Position numbers and translations under genes: made by a program. A DNA stretch of 64,000 nt from Ovoidimarina sp038744785. Its GTDB lineage: Bacteria; Pseudomonadota; Alphaproteobacteria; Rhodobacterales; Rhodobacteraceae. Location of the stretch: positions 1 through 64,000 of the forward strand of contig JBCDLX010000027.1 in NCBI GenBank assembly GCA_038744785.1, given 5' to 3'. Under the pieces are notes generated by a model. That model saw nothing but the letters and a program-made list of their open reading frames with translations. It made no database searches and had not been told where the DNA came from. Each line of letters opens with the position of its first letter. Position 1 is the first letter of the stretch. Positions 18,693 through 26,555 of this stretch are shown here, piece by piece.

Positions 18693-19531
18693 CACAATCG
18701 CTTGTTTCTCTTGTGGATATGTCCGTTCACTATAATCTTGGCCGGCGGCTTGTCGGCAAACCGCCGATCCTTAAGGCTGTCGACAGCGTCAGCCTGGACA
18801 TTCCCAAGGGCAGTTTCTTTGGGCTTGTGGGGGAAAGCGGATCTGGGAAAAGCACGCTTGGGCGCGCGATCCTTGGGGCAGCCCCGATTACGTCCGGAGA
18901 GATCCGGTACTCGGACAGTGATGTCGCATACGACATCGGTGCCTTGAAACCGGCCGAGATGCGCGATTACCGCAAGCGCGCGCAGCTGATTTTTCAGGAT
19001 CCTTATGCTGCGCTGTCGCCCCGGATGACGGTGCGCGACATTATCGCCGAACCGCTGGAAGTTATGAAGATCACGAAATCTCGGGCCGAAACCGATGCGC
19101 GCGTGCGTGAGATCGCAGCGAAATGCAGGCTAAACCTCGAACATCTTCGCCGCTTTCCGCATGCATTCTCTGGCGGGCAGAGGCAGCGAATTTCAATCGC
19201 TCGCGCCCTGGTCTGCGGGCCAAAGTTTGTCATCGCAGACGAAGCCGTGGCCGCGCTGGATGTGTCGATCCAGGCCGATATCTTGAATCTCCTAAAATCC
19301 CTGCAACGCGACCTCGACCTCACATTCCTTTTTATCAGCCATGATCTATCCGTCGTGGCCCATGTCTGCGACGAGGTCGCCGTCATGTATCATGGCCGGA
19401 TCATGGAACAGGCGCCGACGCGCGCCTTGTTTGCCAACCCGACCCATGCCTACACGCGCTCGCTTTTGTCCGCGATCCCGTCGCTTGATCCGGACCACCC
19501 GCTTCGACCACTACCAACCGAAGCGTTCTAA
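18689..19531 (+). CDS. Opp-type ABC transporter ATP-binding protein (DppF-like)
   Basis: Second ATPase of the importer, 280 residues. Walker A GESGSGKSTLG, Q-loop LIFQDPYAALSPRMTV, signature FSGGQRQRISIARAL, Walker B FVIADEAVAALD and H-loop ISHDLSVV are all intact. It lacks the longer C-terminal zinc/iron extension of many DppF proteins and ends soon after HAYTRSLLSAIP. It completes a binding protein, two permeases and two ATPases. A 97-base gap separates it from the ligase gene, with no clear terminator, so co-transcription is plausible. Confidence 0.9.
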   Translation: MTQSLVSLVDMSVHYNLGRRLVGKPPILKAVDSVSLDIPKGSFFGLVGESGSGKSTLGRAILGAAPITSGEIRYSDSDVAYDIGALKPAEMRDYRKRAQLIFQDPYAALSPRMTVRDIIAEPLEVMKITKSRAETDARVREIAAKCRLNLEHLRRFPHAFSGGQRQRISIARALVCGPKFVIADEAVAALDVSIQADILNLLKSLQRDLDLTFLFISHDLSVVAHVCDEVAVMYHGRIMEQAPTRALFANPTHAYTRSLLSAIPSLDPDHPLRPLPTEAF

Positions 19532-19628
19532 AGCGCCCTTCATCACTGGTTCTTCTCGCGCGTCTTGCTAAATAGCGTCCAATAGAACGCCACCCGCCTG
19601 CCAAGGGATGGCGCAGAGAGGACGAGGG

Positions 19629-21164
19629 ATGGACCAGACGATACGGGGAATAATCGCCGCGCACAGCGACGCGGCACTTGCCATCGGCGCACCAGAGCGC
19701 GAATGGCTGACTTATGGGGCTCTGCGGGACCTGTCGAACGCGGTTGGAGCATCACTCCACTCGGCAGGGATCGGGCGGGGCGATCGTGTCGCAATCGTCC
19801 TTCCGAATGGCCCCGAGATGGCAGTGGCCTTTGTCGCCATTGCCCAGTGGGCCGTGACTGCCCCCCTTAACCCAACTTACCGCGAAGAAGAGTTCGCGTT
19901 CTATCTTGAAGATCTGGGGGCAAAGGCCATCGTCCTTGCCGAAGGCTATGACGGCCCGGCATATGCCGCCGCAAAGCAGTTTGGTCTTACAATTCTTCGT
20001 CTGGCCGTGGCGCCCGGCGCACCGGCGGGATCGTTCACGTTGTCGGGCACATCCGATGCCACTTCCGGTGACACGCATCCTGCTGGCCCGGACGATGTCG
20101 CATTGATCCTGCATACGTCCGGCACCACATCACGGCCGAAAATCGTGCCTCTTCTGCAATCGAACATCGCCGCGTCTGCCGGCAACATTGCATCATCCTT
20201 GAAGCTCGGGCCCGAAGACCGATGCCTGAACGTGATGCCGCTGTTCCATATTCATGGACTTCTGGCCGCTGTATCGGCTTCACTGTTCGGCGGCGGGTCG
20301 ATTTGGTGCGCGCCCGGGTTCGACGCGTTGCGGTTCTTCGGATGGATGCGGGCCGCGCAACCGACCTGGTACACTGCCGTTCCGACCATGCATCAGGCAA
20401 TACTGGCGCGTGCCGCCCGCAACGCCGACACGATCGCCGAAGTGCCGTTGCGGTTCCTTCGTTCGTCGTCGGCATCGCTCCCAGGTCCGGTCATGGAAGC
20501 TTTGGCAGAGGCCTTCGGCGCGCCTGTCATCGAGGGCTATGGAATGACAGAGGCGTCGCACCAGATGGCATCAAATCCGTTGCCACCGGCAGCACAGAAA
20601 CCGGGTTCGGTCGGGATCCCTGCCGGTCCTGAAGTGCGTGTTGCCGACGAAACGGAAGACAAACTGACTACCGGAGTGGGAGAGATTGTGATCTCGGGTC
20701 CGAATGTCACGCCGGGCTATGAAAGCAACCCGGACGCAAACGCAAAGTCATTCTTCGAGGCCGAGGGCAAGCGTTGGTTCCGCACTGGTGACCAGGGGGC
20801 GTTTGACGACGAAGGGTATCTGACACTGACCGGGCGGCTGAAAGAGATCATCAACCGTGGCGGCGAAAAGATCAGTCCCCTTGAGGTTGACGGCGTGCTC
20901 AGCGCCCATCCCGCGGTTGCACAATGCGTGACCTTTGCGGTCCCCCATCCAAAGCTTGGCGAGGATATTGCGGCAGCCGTCGTCGCACGAGAGGGGCAGG
21001 ACGCCGTCGAGTCCGACATTCGCGCCTTCCTGTCCCAGCGCCTTGCAGCCTTTAAGGTTCCGCGACGGGTCCTGGTTCTTGATGAGATCCCCAAGGGCGC
21101 AACTGGCAAGCTTCAGCGGATCGGTCTGGCCGAGAAGCTGGGACTTGCCGGAGACACCTTATGA
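19629..21164 (+). CDS. AMP-forming acyl-CoA ligase, oxalate-CoA-ligase-like
   Basis: A 511-residue ANL-superfamily enzyme that activates a carboxylic acid with ATP and CoA. Seen: the P-loop-like LHTSGTTSRPKIVPL, the A5 region EGYGMTEASHQMASNPLPP, the hinge TGDQGAFDDEGYLTLTGR, and the A10 lysine in PKGATGKLQR. The motif around MTEASHQMASNPLP is characteristic of the yeast Pcs60 / plant AAE3 group of oxalyl-CoA synthetases, so oxalate or a related small dicarboxylate is a reasonable substrate guess. I start at ATG 19629 with AGGACGAGGG just upstream, rather than 19608. It overlaps the downstream reductase gene as ATGA. Confidence 0.8.
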   Translation: MDQTIRGIIAAHSDAALAIGAPEREWLTYGALRDLSNAVGASLHSAGIGRGDRVAIVLPNGPEMAVAFVAIAQWAVTAPLNPTYREEEFAFYLEDLGAKAIVLAEGYDGPAYAAAKQFGLTILRLAVAPGAPAGSFTLSGTSDATSGDTHPAGPDDVALILHTSGTTSRPKIVPLLQSNIAASAGNIASSLKLGPEDRCLNVMPLFHIHGLLAAVSASLFGGGSIWCAPGFDALRFFGWMRAAQPTWYTAVPTMHQAILARAARNADTIAEVPLRFLRSSSASLPGPVMEALAEAFGAPVIEGYGMTEASHQMASNPLPPAAQKPGSVGIPAGPEVRVADETEDKLTTGVGEIVISGPNVTPGYESNPDANAKSFFEAEGKRWFRTGDQGAFDDEGYLTLTGRLKEIINRGGEKISPLEVDGVLSAHPAVAQCVTFAVPHPKLGEDIAAAVVAREGQDAVESDIRAFLSQRLAAFKVPRRVLVLDEIPKGATGKLQRIGLAEKLGLAGDTL

Positions 21165-22135
21165 AGATCTGCATCTTCGGTGCTGGGGCCATCGGCGGAT
21201 ATATGGGCGCGAAACTGGCCCAGGCGGGTGCAAAGGTCAGCTTGGTGGCCCGGGGTCCACATCTTGCTGCGATGCAGGCCAACGGGCTGAGCCTGATCGA
21301 GGAGAACGCCGCACCCGTGACCGTTCCGGTGACCGCATCTGACAATGCCGCCGATCTTGGTCCGCAGGATTACCTGATCATCACACTAAAGGCCCACAGC
21401 GTGTCGCCTTTGGTGCCGCAAATGGCGCCCCTAATAGGGCCAAAAACGACAATCGTGTCAGGCGTGAACGGGGTGCCGTGGTGGTACTTTCACCAAATCG
21501 GCGGACCGTTGGAAGGGACCCGGCTGGCCAGTGTCGATCCCGGCAATGCCCAATGGGACGGCTTTGGGCCAGATCGCGTGCTTGGTTGCGTAGTGTATCC
21601 AGCCGCCGAAGTCGCCGAGCCCGGGGTCGTTCGACATATCGAAGGCAACCGGTTCTCCCTGGGCGAGCCCGACGGCTCGAAGTCCGAGCGCGCGCTGCGG
21701 CTGGCCGAGGCGTTGTCGTCTGCCGGATTACGCGCCCCGGTCCGCCCACGACTGCGAGATGAAATCTGGGTGAAGCTATGGGGCAACCTGAGCTTCAACC
21801 CCATCTCCGCTTTGACACTTGCGACGCTCGATGTGCTTTGCACCGATCCGGGTACGCGCGCTGTTGCGCGCGGTATGATGCTGGAAGCTCAGACCATCGC
21901 TGAAAGCCTGGGGGTAAAGTTTCCGATTGGAGTCGACAAGCGAATTGACGGCGGTGCGGCGGTCGGCGCGCACCGCACGTCGATGCTGCAGGACCTTGAT
22001 GCCGGACGTCCGATGGAAATTGATGCCTTGGTGGGATCAGTACAAGAACTTGGCAAGATCACGGGTCACCCGACCCCGGTCATTGACACTGTGCTTGCGC
22101 TGATCCGGCTGCGCGCAAAAACGGCCGGCGTCTAA
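21161..22135 (+). CDS. Ketopantoate reductase family protein (2-dehydropantoate 2-reductase-like)
   Basis: A 324-residue NADP-dependent reductase of the PanE/ApbA family. The N-terminal Rossmann motif FGAGAIGGYMGAKLA is intact, as is the C-terminal helical region with the catalytic Lys in DEIWVKLWGNLSFNPISAL and the DLDAGRPMEIDALVG segment. Coupling by ATGA to an acyl-CoA ligase at the end of a transporter operon argues for a catabolic role on a 2-keto acid rather than pantothenate synthesis. The stop overlaps the converging unknown gene by 4 bases. Confidence 0.85.
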   Translation: MKICIFGAGAIGGYMGAKLAQAGAKVSLVARGPHLAAMQANGLSLIEENAAPVTVPVTASDNAADLGPQDYLIITLKAHSVSPLVPQMAPLIGPKTTIVSGVNGVPWWYFHQIGGPLEGTRLASVDPGNAQWDGFGPDRVLGCVVYPAAEVAEPGVVRHIEGNRFSLGEPDGSKSERALRLAEALSSAGLRAPVRPRLRDEIWVKLWGNLSFNPISALTLATLDVLCTDPGTRAVARGMMLEAQTIAESLGVKFPIGVDKRIDGGAAVGAHRTSMLQDLDAGRPMEIDALVGSVQELGKITGHPTPVIDTVLALIRLRAKTAGV

Positions 22136-22947
22136 GCGGGCACGGCCGTACGCCAGGCATCGGCCACCTTGCCTAGATGCTCTTGGCCGACAGACAAGTA
22201 AAGAAGAATGCCGTCGACTGCCACAATAACGGTGACATCGGCAGCTTCGGCACCTCGGCGAAGCACCAGAAACGACCAGGGCTCATCCTTTGCATCTGTT
22301 ATATGCTTCGACGCTTCACCGGTTTCACGACGGGCTTCGGCAAAGGCAGTCAACTCATCCACTGCGTCGGCCGGGCCTGCACCCTCGCTCTCCGAAGTCT
22401 CGGGACCGGTCATAAGCCAAGCCGTTACAACGTCCTGAGTGGCTTGTAGGAACGTATCAATTGCGGCACCCGCCAGTTCTTCGCCTTCCGACAGATCCGC
22501 AGGCACAAAAGAGGTCTCCCATGCCTTAGCAAGGCTTTCTGCCGAGAGCCCGGCCTGTGCGGCGTCCAGATCGTCGATGACCGTTTCCTGGCGAACCAGC
22601 ACTTGGTCTTCATCGCCTGCCAGATCCTCGAAGAGCGCCTTGAGCGAAGCCATTGCCTGGGCGTCCCCAGGTTCAAGGGTTTCGCCCGTTAATCCTTCTG
22701 GGTCGGCCACGCCATCGACGGCATTCACTCGCAAAACCCGCCCGTTGGTCACAGACAGAACCACGGACCGGTCGTTGCCGGCAGCAAGCGTGACCTGTCG
22801 CGGCAACAGCGTCTCGTCGATCTCGGAAAGGATGCGGGGCAACAGGGCGCCAGGGCCACCGGCCCGTATCATGCGGCCGCCAACACCGGCAATCCCGGAC
22901 GAGGCCAACCGAACCAACCTCTGTTCAAGTGTTGCCTTAGTCTTCAC
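22132..22947 (-). CDS. Unknown protein downstream of roadblock-like gene
   Basis: A 271-residue soluble acidic protein I do not recognise. The first 45 residues contain a basic, glycine-rich segment (LASSGIAGVGGRMIRAGG). The middle is acidic and helix-rich (about 90-220). The last 45 residues look beta-rich (PWSFLVLRRG...VTVIVAVDGILLYLSVG). No membrane segment or catalytic motif is visible. It follows the roadblock-like gene by 25 bases on the same strand, so the two probably form one unit at the end of the kinase/GTPase cluster. It overlaps the converging reductase gene by 4 bases. Confidence 0.7.
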   Translation of the reverse strand: MKTKATLEQRLVRLASSGIAGVGGRMIRAGGPGALLPRILSEIDETLLPRQVTLAAGNDRSVVLSVTNGRVLRVNAVDGVADPEGLTGETLEPGDAQAMASLKALFEDLAGDEDQVLVRQETVIDDLDAAQAGLSAESLAKAWETSFVPADLSEGEELAGAAIDTFLQATQDVVTAWLMTGPETSESEGAGPADAVDELTAFAEARRETGEASKHITDAKDEPWSFLVLRRGAEAADVTVIVAVDGILLYLSVGQEHLGKVADAWRTAVPA

Positions 22948-22972
22948 CGGCGTTCACCCGCACCTCGCACAC

Positions 22973-23311
22973 CTACGCAGCCGCATCAAGCGCACGTCGT
23001 GCACCCTCCATCACCTGAGAAATGTCTACATCGGGCGCACAGACAAGGCAAAGCGCTTCGGCAGGGGCGCCTGGCGCGCGGCGCAAGACAAGCGCTTCTG
23101 TCGATCGCATCATGACCGCCTCGTCGGTCTCTCCTGCGTCGCCTCCCAATACGTCCCCTGCAAGCGCGCAAAGCGCGTCCAAACGCTCTTGCGGTTCATC
23201 GCCGGCTACCGATTTACCCAGCACCGTGCCGGACCGCAGATCCATATAGGCCACGATCTCGACCGCAGGCAGGCCGAGGCGCAGCTCTTCAAGATGTTGC
23301 AGGATCGCCAT
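22973..23311 (-). CDS. Small roadblock/LC7-like protein
   Basis: A 112-residue protein whose predicted order of elements fits the roadblock/LC7 fold. It has an N-terminal helix (ILQHLEELRLGL), a strand pair (AVEIVAYMDL, TVLGKSVA), a long helix (PQERLDALCALAGDVLGG), strands (EAVMMRSTEALVLRR, EALCLVCAP) and a C-terminal helix. Roadblock proteins dimerise and regulate partner small GTPases, as MglB does for MglA. Its place 146 bases after a GTPase gene supports that role. The assignment rests on pattern, not on a diagnostic motif. A predicted terminator separates it from the GTPase gene, so it may have its own promoter. Confidence 0.6.
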   Translation of the reverse strand: MAILQHLEELRLGLPAVEIVAYMDLRSGTVLGKSVAGDEPQERLDALCALAGDVLGGDAGETDEAVMMRSTEALVLRRAPGAPAEALCLVCAPDVDISQVMEGARRALDAAA

Positions 23312-23414
23312 TCAAGGACCGGGTTACTCAATCAGACCTATCACTGACCGATACCCAGCGCCAATGCAACAGGCTGACCCGTTTCCACCACCAAGGCGAG
23401 CAAGCCTTTGATTT

Positions 23415-23453
23415 AAAAAGTTGCACCCGCGCCGCAGACCGGGCCGGTGCAAC
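23415..23453 (-). terminator. Rho-independent terminator after the GTPase gene
   Basis: On the minus strand an 8-bp perfect stem (GTTGCACC, 18-base loop, GGTGCAAC) is followed directly by TTTTT. It starts 5 bases after the stop of the small GTPase gene. A second small hairpin (AAGGC, 6-base loop, GCCTT) follows at 23393-23408. It should end or attenuate the kinase-to-GTPase transcript before the roadblock-like gene. Confidence 0.75.
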
Positions 23454-23457
23454 CCGA

Positions 23458-24288
23458 TTAGACTGAAGTTTCGACCGCCGGTCGGTCAGACGGCAGGCGC
23501 GTGCGTGCTGGCGGTTCACCAGATGAGCGTGCAACACGCCGCGGCATAACGGAAACAGGCTCGACCGGATCAGGATCAGCCTCTGGTTCCGGAGCGGGTG
23601 TGTCGATCCCCGAGATCACGATTTCAAGCAGTGCTCCAATGAAATCCTCGGCGCCGCTCGCCTCCCATTGGTTACGATTTTCACCTGCCGACAGGGCATC
23701 GGTCAGCGAAATAGGATAGATGCCGGCGAAGCCGTCCTCTGCTTCGGCGCGCACACGCCGCAGAACACGGTTGCGGTTGCTATCGCCAAGGATTTTGTCG
23801 AAGCGCGTCAAAAGCAGGATGCTGTTGGGATAAAGATGATCGGGCATCTCTTCCCATACGGCCGCCTCGCTTTGGCGCCATGCCTGGTTCGCATGGCTGC
23901 ACCAAATCACCCCGTCCACATGCTGAACAGCGCGCCGCCAGACCTCAGCAGACATGTTGGGGTCCGAGTTCCCCGGCATGTCGATCAGATCCATAAGTTC
24001 CAGGATCTCTGCTTTTAGAAAGATGCGGACATGCGCCGTCGTTTCGACCGAAACCTGTTCCAGATCTTCGATCGCGAGGGGCGTTTCCGAGCCATCCAGA
24101 CCCACCGCATAAGGGGATTCGTCCCCGTAAGAGAACCAAACCGGCGGAAGTTGCGTCGCCGTTACCTTTACCGGCGAATGACCTTCGCCAAGTAGCAGGT
24201 TGGCCAGCGTGCTTTTTCCCGCACTGAATTCACCCATAAGCGCCATAACAGGGCGCAATTTACTCGTATCCATAGTTTCACCACTCAT
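23458..24288 (-). CDS. Small dynamin-related GTPase
   Basis: A 276-residue P-loop GTPase. Seen: G1 GEFSAGKST (19-27), the form typical of bacterial dynamin-like proteins; a switch I Thr pair in VKVTATQLPP; G3 DLIDMPGNSD; and G4-like LTRFDK. After the GTPase fold (about 1-220) comes a short Pro/Arg-rich tail instead of the long helical bundle of full dynamins. I chose ATG 24288 because GAGGAGGGGG lies 8 bases upstream; it overlaps the stop of the large dynamin gene as ATGA, implying fixed stoichiometry. It probably partners the large protein, as in other bacterial dynamin pairs. The role is inferred. Confidence 0.85.
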   Translation of the reverse strand: MSGETMDTSKLRPVMALMGEFSAGKSTLANLLLGEGHSPVKVTATQLPPVWFSYGDESPYAVGLDGSETPLAIEDLEQVSVETTAHVRIFLKAEILELMDLIDMPGNSDPNMSAEVWRRAVQHVDGVIWCSHANQAWRQSEAAVWEEMPDHLYPNSILLLTRFDKILGDSNRNRVLRRVRAEAEDGFAGIYPISLTDALSAGENRNQWEASGAEDFIGALLEIVISGIDTPAPEPEADPDPVEPVSVMPRRVARSSGEPPARTRLPSDRPAVETSV

Positions 24289-26381
24289 GCTGCTGCCCCC
24301 TCCTCGCCTACGTCACCCAAGAAGCGCTCCAGCGCAACGCGCGCCTCTTCCAGGGCCTTGGTTCGGGCCTGCGTTTCCCGGCTCGATCCAACATCCTGCA
24401 AATCATCCACTGTTGTGTTCGCCTGTGCGGCCAGTCCCCGCAGAATCTCGCGCTGCGCGGCCACGAATTCCCGAAGTATCTTTTCGGCGTCTTTCTCGAC
24501 CGATGCGGCGTGTTCCAACCGCAACCCATCCACAATGGGATCGGTTTCCGCTTTGATGATATCGGCGAAATCGGTGGCAAAACTTGCGTATCCCCGACGC
24601 CTGCGCCACCAGCGAGACCACCAGGACGATGTCAGATCAAGCGCGATCGTTTGCCCTAGAAGGACCGGTGCTGGAATATGCGGCGCGGACGGTGCCTCCA
24701 GCCGGAACGCTCCGTCCGGAACGTTAAAGGCGCGAAGGTAAAGCTCGCGAATATCCTGGGTCGCCTGAAGGAACGTTTTCTGGCACGCCGAATGGGCGTT
24801 GCGTGCAAAGACCTGAAAGGCGGAACGCAGCAACACACGCAGGCCGGTCGCGTCATAGTGCCAAACGTCCGTATCGCCGTAGCGTTCCAGATTGTTGATC
24901 AGGCTGGCTGTGGCACGGTCCAAAAACGATTTGTGCGACCGCGACAAACGCGTCTCGAAGATGTTCGAGACCGTGTTGAACTCCGACGCCAGCATTTCAA
25001 GACATTCCGCCTCAATGCGGTCGATCTCAACCGGGATATCCGCTTTCTCCAGTGGCGCGGCCTCGTCAGACGTGCTGCGCATGGTCACAAGATGCTCGCC
25101 CGTCGACACACCCGACAGCAAGTTCATCGCGGATTTGGCCGACCGCATCACCGCTTCGGCGCCCATGCCTTCGACGACGCGGGAAGACACGGTCTCCAGA
25201 AGCTTGGGCACACCAGAGAGATGCCAGACCATATCCTCGACCGACATATCGCCTTCGCTATCGGCAAGCGCCGTCTCGGCCCAATTGTACATCGCGTCGC
25301 GGCTGTCTTCGCTCAACTTGTCGATGTCGCCGTTCAAGGCGTGATTGGCCCAATAGGCGCTGCCGAAAAGAATGCTGGCGTCCGACGGACCCTGATGGTC
25401 CTTCAGCGTTTTTCTTATAGAGGCCTCAATTTCGGGCACTTGCCGCGTAGGATCGCCAAGCTCGTCAATTCGATTGACGAAGATTGTGATCTCACGGGAT
25501 GGCAGGTTCGAGATGAGGCGAATGAGCGCCATATCGACCGTTGACAGGGCCTGATGGGCCGACAAAACAACGACGCACATCCGGCTTTCGCGGATCGCGC
25601 GGATCGTGATCTGTTCGCGCATCATGAAGGTGTCGTTCACACCTGGTGTATCGCGCACGCAGAAATCGAACGGAAACTCTTCGCGCTGCAGGTACAGGTC
25701 AGCCGATTTGGTGATGTCGGCAAAACGGCCCTGGCTGGTCGACGTTTCAGTGTCGTTCTCGAAATCGTCGCCGAGGCAAACATAGCGTTCCACAAGTTCG
25801 CTATCAAAGTAACCATACTTGTGCTCTTGACCCATGAGCAATTCGAACTTGTCGCCCAGGCGGCGGATCGATTTTTCGCGCATCGCCTGGAGTTGTTCGG
25901 CCACCTTCTCGCGCTCTTCGTCGGCGCCTGCTCGACCCGCAAGCTCGCCCATCCGGCCGCCCCGGTCCAAAAGCCGTGTCCACTCTTCGGTATCGAAGAA
26001 GCGGAAACTGGCACGATTGCCCCCAAGGCCCGCGCGCGGGCTTAGGTGGATTGATGTCACCACAGACGTCCAGGGGTTAACATCCGCAGGCAAGAGATCT
26101 GGCCAGCCGATCATCGCATTCACAAGCGATGTTTTTCCGGCTTTGACCTGCCCGATCATCGTCACGCTCGGTTCGACCTTCTGCAACTGTCGTTGCAGTT
26201 TTTTGGCAGACCGTGCAGAGCTTTTGTCTCCGACCTCGGAGATCGTGGAAAGGGCCCCATCGATCTCAGAGATATCTCGCAACAGCGGGTCGAGGGCTTT
26301 CAGTCCGTCGCGCAGCAACTCAGTCCTGGCCCTGTCCACAGCGGCCTGGTCATCAGGAGCAATTGCATTCTCGACATTCAT
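24285..26381 (-). CDS. Dynamin-family GTPase, large
   Basis: A 698-residue dynamin-like protein. G1 GQVKAGKTS (77-85), switch I Thr in NPWTSVVTS, G3 VRDTPGVND and G4-like VNRIDE are present. The remainder is long helices, expected for the neck and stalk. Near the C-terminus (587-596) sits the run WWSRWWRRRR, an amphipathic, strongly basic segment that I infer inserts into or binds anionic membrane; there is no true transmembrane helix. The start is ATG 26381, with GAGG upstream; the longer frame from 26459 has no supporting site. It is coupled to the small GTPase gene by ATGA. A 174-base gap separates it from the upstream pseudo-GTPase gene. Confidence 0.88.
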   Translation of the reverse strand: MNVENAIAPDDQAAVDRARTELLRDGLKALDPLLRDISEIDGALSTISEVGDKSSARSAKKLQRQLQKVEPSVTMIGQVKAGKTSLVNAMIGWPDLLPADVNPWTSVVTSIHLSPRAGLGGNRASFRFFDTEEWTRLLDRGGRMGELAGRAGADEEREKVAEQLQAMREKSIRRLGDKFELLMGQEHKYGYFDSELVERYVCLGDDFENDTETSTSQGRFADITKSADLYLQREEFPFDFCVRDTPGVNDTFMMREQITIRAIRESRMCVVVLSAHQALSTVDMALIRLISNLPSREITIFVNRIDELGDPTRQVPEIEASIRKTLKDHQGPSDASILFGSAYWANHALNGDIDKLSEDSRDAMYNWAETALADSEGDMSVEDMVWHLSGVPKLLETVSSRVVEGMGAEAVMRSAKSAMNLLSGVSTGEHLVTMRSTSDEAAPLEKADIPVEIDRIEAECLEMLASEFNTVSNIFETRLSRSHKSFLDRATASLINNLERYGDTDVWHYDATGLRVLLRSAFQVFARNAHSACQKTFLQATQDIRELYLRAFNVPDGAFRLEAPSAPHIPAPVLLGQTIALDLTSSWWSRWWRRRRGYASFATDFADIIKAETDPIVDGLRLEHAASVEKDAEKILREFVAAQREILRGLAAQANTTVDDLQDVGSSRETQARTKALEEARVALERFLGDVGEEGAAA

Positions 26382-26555
26382 CGTCGGCAACCTCGAATTT
26401 TCTTCTCGTCTCGCATGTTCTGCGATCCCGCCCCTTGCGGATAGCCCGCTGCGAAACAATTGCGGGCGGACTTGGGGCTTTGACCTCTTTCGCCTGACAA
26501 AGTGGTGATTCTATGACGCGTTTCTGACAGTGGAGGTTCCATAGAACTTCAAATT

